A stretch of DNA of 64,000 bases from Candidatus Binatia bacterium (GTDB lineage Bacteria > Desulfobacterota > Binatia > Bin18): positions 310,001 through 374,000 of the forward strand of contig JAJDTY010000073.1 in the NCBI GenBank assembly GCA_022826945.1, written 5' to 3'. Shown one piece after another: positions 42,095 to 50,352 of this stretch. A program made the position numbers and the translations under genes. Positions within the stretch are counted from its first letter, which is position 1. Each line of letters starts with the position of its first letter. The notes beneath the pieces were generated by a model. The model saw only the letters and a list, made by a program, of their open reading frames with translations. It was not told where the DNA came from and did no database searches.

Positions 42095-42943
42095 TTAGTC
42101 GGCGGCGATCGGCGACTCAAGCGAGGCTTCTGGGTTCGTATCCTCTTCGATCTTCTCTATCTCGAACATGCGCACTAGCGTCTCGCCCCATACCGCAAAC
42201 ATGCCTGCCGCAAGCCAGCCATAAATCACAAACGGCCAGTGGAATGGAACAGAGAAAATCTCCTCGGAAATCCACAGGCTGTGGCCCCATTCATTTGCGG
42301 CAACCGCCATACATTCGAGCACACAGGCACTGATCAGCAGAAAGAACGACCAAGGAAATCCTTTGTCTCTTCCGTACAGCGCAGGGATATGGAACCGCCC
42401 GTAGATATAGGTCCCGACGGCCAATATGACTGAGAGGGGGAAGAAAAAGTAGAACATCGGGATATGGGTCGGGGTGAATGCCGTGTCACGAACCATGGTT
42501 TGGTGCCATGATCCGTCCCAGTTCGGCCAGAAGCTAGCCATCAGATAGATAGCCAGACTCGTCGCGCCAATGAGGCTCCACAAAATCGCAATCCGGCGCG
42601 TCTCTTCGGCGGGTGAGCATTCTTGTCCTTCAATGGCCCGGCCATTCCGGATGAGCCAGCCCAACCACACACCGCTGAATATGCCTAAGACGATCAATTC
42701 ACCCCAGAACAGCGTCCAGTAATACATCGTGAATTCAGCGCTTGCTGAGTTCAGTCCGGCGGTGAACATAAAGGCGTAGTTCCAGTACCAGAAAAAGACA
42801 TTGGCCAACATGATCAGCCCGCACCCCCAGAAGAGAGGATGCCAGCCGACTGACCAATCAGTCGGATTGGCGGGATTGCCAGTTGTCATGGAACCATCGC
42901 CGGAACCTTTTGGTGCATTTTGTACTGCTTGCGCCTGAGCCAT
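42095..42943 (-). CDS. pmoC: Copper membrane monooxygenase subunit C (PmoC/AmoC family)
   Basis: The product is 282 residues with about six membrane helices. The metal-site motif D-x3-H-x12-H is intact: Asp143, His147 and His160 (NWDGSWHQTMVRDTAFTPTH), matching Asp156, His160 and His173 of Methylococcus PmoC (the CuC/CuD region, thought to be near the active site). N-terminal 25 residues are polar and low-complexity. GAGGAGG lies 8 bases before the ATG. The 3' end lies in a small hairpin (CCGCCG/CGGCGG, 42086-42105) spanning the stop, 56 bases before pmoA. It is the first catalytic-subunit gene, giving the usual C-A-B order. Confidence 0.95.
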   Translation of the reverse strand: MAQAQAVQNAPKGSGDGSMTTGNPANPTDWSVGWHPLFWGCGLIMLANVFFWYWNYAFMFTAGLNSASAEFTMYYWTLFWGELIVLGIFSGVWLGWLIRNGRAIEGQECSPAEETRRIAILWSLIGATSLAIYLMASFWPNWDGSWHQTMVRDTAFTPTHIPMFYFFFPLSVILAVGTYIYGRFHIPALYGRDKGFPWSFFLLISACVLECMAVAANEWGHSLWISEEIFSVPFHWPFVIYGWLAAGMFAVWGETLVRMFEIEKIEEDTNPEASLESPIAAD

Positions 42944-42958
42944 GCCTATTCCTCCTCG

Positions 42959-42980
42959 ATAGTAATAACGACGTTACTAT
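42959..42980 (-). promoter_or_regulatory. Inverted repeat next to the pmoC ribosome-binding site
   Basis: ATAGTAA (42959-42965) and TTACTAT (42974-42980) form a 7-bp AT-rich stem with an 8-base loop that itself contains the palindrome AACGACGTT core. On the transcript it ends just ahead of GAGGAGG of pmoC. It could be an operator, an mRNA processing or stability site, or a translational control hairpin. Confidence 0.4.
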
Positions 42981-42993
42981 ATACTCTCTTGCT

Positions 42994-43566
42994 TTATTTC
43001 ACCAGTTCTTCTCTACTCCGAGCAGTGAGCTTATAACGAATCACCGAGACTGCAAGAACGATAACCACCCCGAGGGTAATCAGCGCTGGTCCGACTAAGG
43101 CCTTATACCATGCCGCAACCTGAAAGGGAAATGCAAATTTGCGCGGTTCGCGTTCCTCTGCAAGTCCGAGCATCACTCGCACTTCATAGCGCAGTCCCGC
43201 TTTCACAACGACTTCAGTGTTGGCCACGCCACGTTCATATACTTGGAAAGGCAGGGACAGGATCGTACTCGACTGTCCGGATTCATCTGCAGCAACGAGT
43301 TCAACACTGAACGGACTTTCCCAGAGATCGGGCGTCACGTCCACGACCAGAAAGGCGTTCCCCACGCGCGGGATTTCTTCACAGTATTCCGTGACTGGAT
43401 CGAATTGAGTCTGATAAAAGGTAATATGCAAGAGCGAAGCACCGACCTCCCGTCGGCACGGGTCTCCAGGCCCCCTGTCTCGATGCCCCCAGGATAACGC
43501 GGGAAGCACCAGGCAAAGCGTCGCTACTACAGTGAGAAGTGAGAAGATTCGGCGAGATCGTCTCAT
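42994..43566 (-). CDS. Small secreted membrane protein with predicted N-terminal His (copy 1 of a pair)
   Basis: The product is 190 residues. The signal peptide (MRRSRRIFSLLTVVATLCLV...ALSWG) is followed by His28, so the mature protein would start HRDRGPGDPC. Cys37, His47 and Cys62 keep the C-x9-H-x14-C spacing of the homologue at 39010-39564; DPC, LLHITFYQ, EYC and RVGNAFLVVD align with DPC, LVHFSAYQ, EFC and QTGSAILVFD there. One C-terminal membrane helix (VGPALITLGVVIVLAVSVI) leaves a short basic cytosolic tail. It is the first gene of the operon, 50 bases before pmoC. A periplasmic copper-handling role is inferred from the His-first start and context. No named family recognised. Confidence 0.82.
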   Translation of the reverse strand: MRRSRRIFSLLTVVATLCLVLPALSWGHRDRGPGDPCRREVGASLLHITFYQTQFDPVTEYCEEIPRVGNAFLVVDVTPDLWESPFSVELVAADESGQSSTILSLPFQVYERGVANTEVVVKAGLRYEVRVMLGLAEEREPRKFAFPFQVAAWYKALVGPALITLGVVIVLAVSVIRYKLTARSREELVK

Positions 43567-43608
43567 CAGTCAATTCTTACGGAATTTCAGGTATTGACCA
43601 CCGGCACT

Positions 43609-43637
43609 GAGATAGCAGGATGCAGGAGTGGGGACAA
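43609..43637 (-). promoter_or_regulatory. Candidate promoter of the monooxygenase operon
   Basis: On the minus strand TTGTCC (43632-43637) and TATCTC (43609-43614) are exactly 17 bases apart, in the 91-base gap before the first gene of the operon. Neither box is perfect. Confidence 0.32.
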
Positions 43638-43657
43638 CTGCTGAGCAGGAGACCTCC

Positions 43658-44542
43658 TTAGTGCAGAGCCCTATCAATATCGATAAAAAACGAGAGGAGG
43701 GCCGTATTGAGCGCTGGCCATTGCCGATGAGTGCCAGTTCCTTCGCAGTATATGGTTTTGCTGTTTGCCCCACACCTTGAGTAAGCCACACAGCCGTTTT
43801 CATCCTTCTCAACTGAACCGGCGCGGCACTGATTACACGCAGCCAACCAAGCAGCCGTCTCGGCCCCGTAGCCGGGGAAAAGATGATCGTTCGCACTGTG
43901 CATAATCAGAGCGGGCAGAGTTTCTGGACACGAGAATGTTTCGAGGTCGGCCCGCCTGAACCCGGCTGCACTCGGCGCCACCGCAGTCGGGATGTGGCGA
44001 GTCTCGTCCAAAAGCGCGAGTGCCAGGGCAACCGTTCCACCGTCAGAATGGCCGGTCATATAGACTCGCTCTTTATCAACACACCATTTTTTGGCGATGA
44101 GTCGCGGGATCGTACCGAGTTCAGGAATGACTTCCAGTGAAAGACGGCGGGAGTCAGCATAGGCAATGATAAAGCCGGCCGTCGTCGCCGCAAAGGTCAA
44201 ATTTGTCAGGCGCTCGGAGCGAAAACGACTTGAGCCTGCCGGGGCATAGACCATGAGGAGCGGGTGAAGAATGCCTGGATTATAGTTGGCAGGCGTCCGA
44301 ACCGTATATTTAATTTCGTGTTCGGTCTGCTCATCGTTGCTCATACCACCCGGACCGCTCTGCTCACCGAGAGGACATGGTCCGGCGTTGAGATCATTGC
44401 CGTACCTGTGTCGGCCTAACTGCGGTGGTTCACCTGATAACTTCGAACACCCCCAGAGGACGAGCACAACGATACAGAGTACCCGGTACTGGAGCGTGCT
44501 CACGGATATAGGATGACAGCTGAATCTCTCCGCTTGTCCCAC
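43658..44542 (-). CDS. Poly(3-hydroxybutyrate) depolymerase-like esterase lipoprotein
   Basis: The product is an alpha/beta-hydrolase of the LpqC/PHB depolymerase type. The nucleophile motif is GHSDGG, and the C-terminal HRQWPALN region should hold the catalytic His; NDHLFPGYGAE gives a likely Asp. A lipobox-like LVLWGC follows a hydrophobic stretch, so a lipoprotein is likely. The start is uncertain: GTG 44542 has GGAG 7 bases upstream, while ATG 44590 and GTG 44503 are alternatives. Several cysteines in the C-terminal third (CNQCRAG, CVAYSRCG) suggest disulfides. It lies upstream of the monooxygenase operon on the same strand; a link in function is not shown. Confidence 0.78.
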   Translation of the reverse strand: MGQAERFSCHPISVSTLQYRVLCIVVLVLWGCSKLSGEPPQLGRHRYGNDLNAGPCPLGEQSGPGGMSNDEQTEHEIKYTVRTPANYNPGILHPLLMVYAPAGSSRFRSERLTNLTFAATTAGFIIAYADSRRLSLEVIPELGTIPRLIAKKWCVDKERVYMTGHSDGGTVALALALLDETRHIPTAVAPSAAGFRRADLETFSCPETLPALIMHSANDHLFPGYGAETAAWLAACNQCRAGSVEKDENGCVAYSRCGANSKTIYCEGTGTHRQWPALNTALLSFFIDIDRALH

Positions 44543-44629
44543 TAGTCTTCTCCTGCTTGCCGCGTCAACGCGTCTCAGTTTATACTGCATGCTCTACCTG
44601 AGGGAACAGCAATCGGTAAGGAGGGACGT

Positions 44630-45745
44630 ATGCTCTCGGTTTTTTCAGCCCCAAGCCACTACGTACAGGGGAAGAACGCCACCGCAGCCTTGGGAACGGA
44701 AATGCAGCGCATCGGCTTGCAGGGACCGGCGTGTATTGTTGCCGGGAAAAGTGCCATTCGACTGCTCTCGGAGGTCTGGCAGAAACATTTAAACGATGCC
44801 AGCATCACCCACGTCGTCCACCAGTTCGGGGGGGAGTGCTCCTATCCTGAAATCGAACGTATCAAAGAAACAGCACGGGAGAATAAGGCCCAGGTCATTA
44901 TTGGAGCGGGCGGAGGCAAGGTCTTGGACGCGGCCCGGGCCGCGGCGGACGATCTCGATCTTCCCGTCGTCAACTGTCCAAGCATTGCCTCAAGCGACGC
45001 ACCGTGCAGCGCGCTGTCGGTGATCTATACTCCCGAGGGAGTATTCCAGGAATATCGCTTTTATCGAAAGAACCCGGATTTGGTTGTTGTGGATACCTAT
45101 GTCGTCGCCCAAGCTCCAGCCAGGCTGCTGGTGGCAGGGATGGGAGATGCGCTGGCCACGTGGTTCGAGGCTAAAACCTGTGTTGCCGGTCATGTCCAGA
45201 ATATGCGTGGGGGAGCCTCAACGCGCAGCGCCGAAAAGCTGGCGGAGCTGTGCTACAATATCCTGGTTGAAGACGGTCCGGATGCGAAACGGGCCGTGGA
45301 ACGTCACGTTGTCAATCCAGCCCTGGAGCGGCTGGTGGAAGCCAACACTCTGCTGTCAGGTTTGGGCTTCGAGTCCTCAGGTCTTGCCGCAGCCCATGCC
45401 ATCCATAATGGCCTCACCGCAGCCCCACTCACCCATCCCTACTATCATGGGGAAAAAGTTGCCTACGGTCTTATCTCCCAGTTAGTGCTCGAAGGTCAGC
45501 CACGCTCGGTTATCGATCCGGTTCTGGAGTTTTCATCAGCGGTCGGCCTGCCCATTACCCTGGCCGAGATCGGACTCAACGAATTCCCAGAAGACATGCT
45601 TGAACAAGTGGCGACGCGGGCGACCGCGGAAGGAGAAACCATCCACAACGAACCGTTTGACGTCCAGCCTGATATGGTTGCCGACGCGATCCTGGCCGCG
45701 GATTCGATAGGTCGCGCCTGGCAAGCCATGCACGAGACGCAGTGA
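44630..45745 (+). CDS. Glycerol dehydrogenase-like iron/zinc alcohol dehydrogenase
   Basis: The product is 371 residues of the GldA group. NAD-binding GAGGGKVLDAARAAAD and metal ligands Asp (GMGDALATWFEA) and two His (GLAAAHAIHNGL, YYHGEKVAYGL) are all present. PSIASSDAPCSALSVIYTPEG is typical of glycerol dehydrogenases. It would oxidise glycerol or a similar polyol to the ketone with NAD+, in the cytoplasm. GGAGG lies 6 bases before the ATG. It is a single gene, divergent from the esterase. Confidence 0.9.
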   Translation: MLSVFSAPSHYVQGKNATAALGTEMQRIGLQGPACIVAGKSAIRLLSEVWQKHLNDASITHVVHQFGGECSYPEIERIKETARENKAQVIIGAGGGKVLDAARAAADDLDLPVVNCPSIASSDAPCSALSVIYTPEGVFQEYRFYRKNPDLVVVDTYVVAQAPARLLVAGMGDALATWFEAKTCVAGHVQNMRGGASTRSAEKLAELCYNILVEDGPDAKRAVERHVVNPALERLVEANTLLSGLGFESSGLAAAHAIHNGLTAAPLTHPYYHGEKVAYGLISQLVLEGQPRSVIDPVLEFSSAVGLPITLAEIGLNEFPEDMLEQVATRATAEGETIHNEPFDVQPDMVADAILAADSIGRAWQAMHETQ

Positions 45746-45837
45746 GACACGCGAAGGCGGATGGCAAGCGCAACGTCCGAGGTTGTCCTTTTAGCGTGGA
45801 CGCGCCTAGAGCAAATTACGATGCTGTGTAGCCGCCC

Positions 45838-45912
45838 GTCATTCTTGCGAAAACAGGCATCCAGGCCCCCGGCCCTCTGGCTGCTGGATGCCGGATCAAG
45901 TCCGGCATGATG
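45838..45912. repeat. Intergenic interspersed-repeat-like element
   Basis: The element opens with GTCATTCTTGCGAAAACAGG and has GGCATCCAG (45856-45864) matched by CTGGATGCC (45884-45892). A second, nested hairpin ATGCCGGA-TCAAG-TCCGGCAT (45888-45908) follows. The pattern 'GTCATTCCCGCGAAAGCGGG...CTGGAT...CCGGCATGA' is a familiar class of repeats scattered between genes in many proteobacterial genomes. It sits between convergent genes, where it may also act as a terminator. Confidence 0.6.
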
Positions 45913-45951
45913 AGAGCGGACTGGCACGGCTACAACTTATCGTAAACCGCT

Positions 45952-47289
45952 CTAGCCGCCTCCCTTCCCCTCCTCAAACACTAATCTGCCCTCACGCTCC
46001 TGAGCCTCAATCAAGGTCCGCACGTCAGGTGACAAATTGATAGAGCGTGAGTCGGGGAATTTCCCCTCTTCGAGCGGGGGCCGCAGGTAGAATTCGTCCG
46101 GCGAGTTGAGACTCATCAGGCCCTTGGGCGGAGCCAGGAACCATTCGCGGCGCATGAAGCCCGAGCTGAAGAAAATTTTTTTATCTTCCTCTGTCCATTT
46201 CTGTGGAATAAAGCCATGGGTCGAGGCGGACAGGAAGTCAATGGACACGTCCCACCACAGGTCAAACTGAACCGCATAGCCGTGTTCCTGAAAAGCCGGG
46301 TTGGCAAGAGTAGCAATTCGGGTGTTTACGAAACTCAGCTGCCCCTGTTGGTCATACTCTTCCATTCTCAGGGGAAAGAACGCGTATTGGTCAACCCAGT
46401 AAATCAGCTTATGGGCATAGTAGTCACGTAGCCATTCGGACTTTGGTATGGCTTCGAGCACATAGCATTTGACCCCGCCGTCTGTGGTATAGAGCGGATA
46501 TTCTTTGCCCATGAGGGAGAGATCTTTGGCGTCAACCTCAACATACTGCCCTTTCTCGTCGGTCAGCACGGCGGTTTGGCGCGTCTTGGGGAAACGCACC
46601 GTCTGATGCAAAACATCCGTCCCGAGAATGCGCCACGAGAACTCCCAGGCATCCCGTCCGATCAAATTATCGAATGTTGCCGCGCTATTGGGTAAGCGGT
46701 CTTCCCGCCGAGGTTGGGGCTGACGACGGATCCGCCGGAGCGATGGGGAATAGGCAAACATGTCTATTTTCGTCCGGAACGTCTGATCCGTCCGATAGCC
46801 TATCCATAAAGTCTGATTCCCATACCGTTCGGGTGGAGAGACGCTTTGAGAGAGCCAGCGATAGATTTCCTGGCCGGGCTGGGCCGCGTACAGATGTTCT
46901 CCAAACCCATTCTCGGGAAAATACAAGATGGGAATAAGCGTCACGCGTTGGTCCATAAATCCCGAGTTCGTCACCGAGAACGCCATGTCGATCAGGATAC
47001 AGTCCCAGAACGGCGAGTGGGGGAACTCCATCGCCCGTAGCGCCATTTCTTCCGCCGTATAGGGCGGCTGGAACGGGAAGGACTCGGCCGGCAGATAGGG
47101 TACGCTGGCATCCCGCGGTGTGTCCGTACGGAAATCCAGCGCTCTTTTTTCTTCGGCCGTAAGCTCGGCAGCCGTTGTCCAGGTTTTCTGCGGCGGACCG
47201 TCTTGGTCTGCCGCCACAGTCCCCAGACTACCAGAACACAGCAGGCAGCAGACAAGCAGCCACAAGAGCTGGCGCGCGCGAAGAGCCAT
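45952..47289 (-). CDS. DUF1329 family envelope protein (paralogue 1)
   Basis: The product is 445 residues from the ATG at 47289, which lies 1 base after the stop of the gene upstream. It has a signal peptide (LLWLLVCCLLCSGSLGTVAA). FRTDTPRDASVPYLPAESFPFQPPYTAEEMALRAMEFPHSPFW and the RRIRRQPQPRREDRLPNSAATFDNLIGRDAWEFSWRILGTDV core are typical DUF1329. These proteins resemble the lipoprotein carrier fold (LolB-like) and are usually encoded with a DUF1302 porin, as here. A role in moving a hydrophobic substrate across the envelope is inferred. It is closely similar in motif order to the next gene. Confidence 0.88.
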   Translation of the reverse strand: MALRARQLLWLLVCCLLCSGSLGTVAADQDGPPQKTWTTAAELTAEEKRALDFRTDTPRDASVPYLPAESFPFQPPYTAEEMALRAMEFPHSPFWDCILIDMAFSVTNSGFMDQRVTLIPILYFPENGFGEHLYAAQPGQEIYRWLSQSVSPPERYGNQTLWIGYRTDQTFRTKIDMFAYSPSLRRIRRQPQPRREDRLPNSAATFDNLIGRDAWEFSWRILGTDVLHQTVRFPKTRQTAVLTDEKGQYVEVDAKDLSLMGKEYPLYTTDGGVKCYVLEAIPKSEWLRDYYAHKLIYWVDQYAFFPLRMEEYDQQGQLSFVNTRIATLANPAFQEHGYAVQFDLWWDVSIDFLSASTHGFIPQKWTEEDKKIFFSSGFMRREWFLAPPKGLMSLNSPDEFYLRPPLEEGKFPDSRSINLSPDVRTLIEAQEREGRLVFEEGKGGG

Positions 47290-47290
47290 C

Positions 47291-48649
47291 TTACTGTTGC
47301 GCTTTGACCTCAATGAGCGGAGAGGAGATGTCGAAGACCAGATATCCGGCTTCTTCTTGCAAGCGGTAGCGCTGCGCAAGCTCTGCGGAGATGGTAACGC
47401 TCCGGTCTTGCGGGAATTTTTCTGGATACAAGAGCGGGCGGAGAAAGAATTTTTCCGGAGAATAGACCAGAGATTGGGATTTGAGCGGATACTTGAGCCA
47501 ACTGCGGCGCATGAAGTCGGGCTCGAACATCGTCTCTCGGTCTTCCTGGGGCCACTCCTTCACCCAGTGGGCGTCATGAGCGCTATAGCTCATCAAGTCG
47601 AGGGCGAGGTCATAGTAGACCGTAAACAGTCCGGCATAGCCGCGTTCTTCCAGTGCCGGGTTGGCGAGATAGGCATTCCGCACCTCAATCATCCGCAGTT
47701 GATTGTCGTTATCGTACTGCTCGATACGCAGCGGATAGAAGCTGTGCTGATCGAACCAGTATATCAGCCGGCTCATACGGTAGTGCGGCAACCAGTCTTC
47801 TTTCCTAGTCGCCTCAACCACATAACAGGCCACTCCACCGTCTTCAGTATAATGCGGATAGGTATCGCCCAGCATTTTAATCTGATCCGACGGGACCTCA
47901 TTAAAACTCCCGTCGGGCGTGGCCAGGGTGACCGTCGGGCGGGTATTTGGGAAACGAATAGTCTCGTGCAGCACATCCGTGCCAAGCAGGCGCCACGAGA
48001 ACTCCCAGGCATCGCGTCCCACCACATCGTCAAAAGTCTGGACATTATTGGGGAAGCGCGCGTCCCGGCGGGGCTGAGGCTGACGGCGTACGCGGCGCAG
48101 GTTTGGGCTGTAGATGAAATTGTCGAGTTTGGTTGTTTCTTCCTTGTCCGTCCGTCTCAAGATCCACAGGTCCTGAAGACCCTGGTTCTCGGGCGGATAG
48201 GTATAGAAGAAGACCATCCGAAAATAGGCGTCCCCTGGTGCCATGCTGAGCTGGCCGGGCACCCCATACTCGTCCGGGATATAATGGCTATAGGCTAGCG
48301 TGATACCTTCATCCAGAAAGCCGGTGCTGGTAATCGCGCCGAACACATCGGCCATAGCGTGCGACCAGCGGGCGATGTGCGGGAATTCCATGGCCCGATA
48401 GCCCATCTCTTCCGCGGTATAAGGCGGCTGAAAAGGATAGGCTTCTGCCGGGAGGTAGGGAATCGTCGTATCGCGGGGGGTGTCGACCCGGAAATCAAGA
48501 CGCGATTTTTCCGCCTCGGACAGCTCCTCTATCGTTTTCCAGGCCTTCTGGTGGCCGCCGTTCTGCTCAGCCACCCCTGCGGTCGATACAGCCAAGCTGA
48601 AGAGAAAAGAGAAGGCCAAGCCCGTCAGGAAAAAAAGGCGTCTGTTCAT
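47291..48649 (-). CDS. DUF1329 family envelope protein (paralogue 2)
   Basis: The product is 452 residues with a signal peptide (MNRRLFFLTGLAFSFLFSLAVSTAGVA). It shares with its neighbour FRVDTPRDTTIPYLPAEAYPFQPPYTAEEM, RRVRRQPQPRRDARFPNNVQTFDDVVGRDAWEFSWRLLGTDV and PEKFFLRPLLYPEKFPQDRSV, so the two arose by tandem duplication. Stop and next start are 1 base apart. It follows the DUF1302 porin gene by 61 bases. A long open frame exists on the opposite strand but is only a shadow of this GC-rich coding sequence. Confidence 0.9.
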   Translation of the reverse strand: MNRRLFFLTGLAFSFLFSLAVSTAGVAEQNGGHQKAWKTIEELSEAEKSRLDFRVDTPRDTTIPYLPAEAYPFQPPYTAEEMGYRAMEFPHIARWSHAMADVFGAITSTGFLDEGITLAYSHYIPDEYGVPGQLSMAPGDAYFRMVFFYTYPPENQGLQDLWILRRTDKEETTKLDNFIYSPNLRRVRRQPQPRRDARFPNNVQTFDDVVGRDAWEFSWRLLGTDVLHETIRFPNTRPTVTLATPDGSFNEVPSDQIKMLGDTYPHYTEDGGVACYVVEATRKEDWLPHYRMSRLIYWFDQHSFYPLRIEQYDNDNQLRMIEVRNAYLANPALEERGYAGLFTVYYDLALDLMSYSAHDAHWVKEWPQEDRETMFEPDFMRRSWLKYPLKSQSLVYSPEKFFLRPLLYPEKFPQDRSVTISAELAQRYRLQEEAGYLVFDISSPLIEVKAQQ

Positions 48650-48710
48650 AAGGTGATCGTCTATTGAGAGCGCTCCGAAACGGGGATGCTCTTCCTTTCA
48701 AGCAGGTCGG

Positions 48711-50339
48711 TCAGAACTCATAACTCAGTTCCCAGCCGATATTGTCCCATTTGTTAAATTGACCGTACAGGTCAGTCCGATCACCGCTACTAAACGCCGT
48801 ATAAATGAGGCGGCCCGTAATGAATTGGGAAAAGCGGTAGCTCGAAACGAATTTCGTTTTTATGCCCTGCCACTTCTTCTGCGGCAGACTGATCACTGGA
48901 ACGACGGTCAGTTCTAAACGCAAACGGTCGCGGGTGAAGCGAAACGGACGCCCAATAAACATAACCGGAAGGAGGCTCATTTCATCTCCAATCCCTCCGC
49001 CAAAGCCACCGCCGAGATTGCGACGCCAGTCAAAGGTATACAACAGGGAAGGCTGTATAATCGCGGAGGTGTTGCCGGGAAAGGCGAACTCCAGCGCAAT
49101 CGCGGCCCGCAAGGTGTCACGCCGAATGATCCCAGAGTTGAGGTATCCTTCCCGTGCGCGATCCTGATGGTCAAAGTCGGCGAAAGGCACGTCTTTGGTC
49201 CACAAGCCCTCAACCCGCAGCACAATCGGCAGTTCGCCGACAAGCGGCATATTCGAGAGGGCGGAAGCATAATCGGCGGTGATACCCAGATGATGCAGGC
49301 GGGTAAAGCGAGGCTGAAAGATCAGATAGGGGTCTCCGGCGGCGTCAATATCGCGATCGACAATGAAGGACGTCGGGTTTTTATTCCAGGCGTAATAGTA
49401 GATGAGACCCCAGGTGAGCGGCTCCATGGAAACGTCCAGGCGCAGGCCGTATTGATGGTCACCGAAGTCTCCCGCAGACGGCCGCTTCGTCTCTCTGAAC
49501 TGATCCCCTGTCGCATCCTGCCGGCCGTCCAGGATCGCTTTCGTCTCCGTATCCCTAGGCGAAGCCAGAGGCGAGTACCACGGCGAGCCGGGAACCGGAT
49601 TGCGGTCCTGCTCAAAGTTCGGAATCCATAGGAAGTTGAGAGAATTTGCCCCAAAGAAATAGGTCACATTTGCCATCCAGGCCGGCAGCCGGCGCCACTC
49701 GTAGTCACTCGCCTCAAGCTGGACGGACTCGCGTCTGTCCATACCATTGATGACGTCAATGTATTGACCGTCCATTTTTCCCCAGGCGATTTGCTGCTTG
49801 CCCAAGACGACGTCAAGGTTATGGGTGCGATAGCTGATATATAACTCGCGTACGATGCGCTCGAAGTTATGGTAGGCGCGGAATGTCTCACTCGTCCGGG
49901 GGGCAAACAGACCGGCGGAATCCTGCCAGTTGTACACGCTGTCGTACATGAAGTTATTGATATTAGTGATTTCGATATTGGGTGAGACTTGGTAGTGGAG
50001 TTCCAATTCCAACAAATTCTGCATCTGGGAAAAACGAAAGTCTTTCTGTCGATTGCCGACGCGGCGGTCGCCCGAGAGTTGGATATCAGACCATTGGCGG
50101 AGAAATCCCCGGAACGTCAGGGCCGGGACTTGACGTTCGACGGGCTGGCGGATGTAGCGCCCGGCCGGATCAAATGTAGACAGAAATCGGTCAAAGCGTG
50201 ACCAGGCATTCACAACCGCATCAACCTGTTTGTCCATGAAATAGCCATAACAGGGAGAAACATTGGCCGAGATCGCCAGGAGTAACAGTCCGCCGAGGAT
50301 GCGACTGACTACAGGTGGAAGCCCGCGTTTACCGTGCAT
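48711..50339 (-). CDS. DUF1302 outer-membrane porin-like protein
   Basis: The product is 542 residues. It has a signal peptide (ISRILGGLLLLAISANVSPCYG region) and then a long series of amphipathic beta-strands. The sequence ends WDNIGWELSYEF, with C-terminal Phe as in many outer-membrane barrels. WSDIQLSGDRRVGN, LELELHYQVSPNIEITNINNFMYDS and LDVVLGKQQIAWGKMDG are typical of DUF1302. Such proteins are thought to admit hydrophobic or aromatic substrates, and they accompany DUF1329 genes. It lies 13 bases downstream of the CoA-transferase at 50353. Confidence 0.85.
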   Translation of the reverse strand: MHGKRGLPPVVSRILGGLLLLAISANVSPCYGYFMDKQVDAVVNAWSRFDRFLSTFDPAGRYIRQPVERQVPALTFRGFLRQWSDIQLSGDRRVGNRQKDFRFSQMQNLLELELHYQVSPNIEITNINNFMYDSVYNWQDSAGLFAPRTSETFRAYHNFERIVRELYISYRTHNLDVVLGKQQIAWGKMDGQYIDVINGMDRRESVQLEASDYEWRRLPAWMANVTYFFGANSLNFLWIPNFEQDRNPVPGSPWYSPLASPRDTETKAILDGRQDATGDQFRETKRPSAGDFGDHQYGLRLDVSMEPLTWGLIYYYAWNKNPTSFIVDRDIDAAGDPYLIFQPRFTRLHHLGITADYASALSNMPLVGELPIVLRVEGLWTKDVPFADFDHQDRAREGYLNSGIIRRDTLRAAIALEFAFPGNTSAIIQPSLLYTFDWRRNLGGGFGGGIGDEMSLLPVMFIGRPFRFTRDRLRLELTVVPVISLPQKKWQGIKTKFVSSYRFSQFITGRLIYTAFSSGDRTDLYGQFNKWDNIGWELSYEF

Positions 50340-50352
50340 GAAAGATATTTCC

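Noticed and set aside
47120-48298. Open frame of 392 codons on the plus strand across the DUF1329 genes
   Set aside because: It is antisense to two well-supported, signal-peptide-bearing DUF1329 genes and its protein resembles no family; it reflects codon bias of the real genes.
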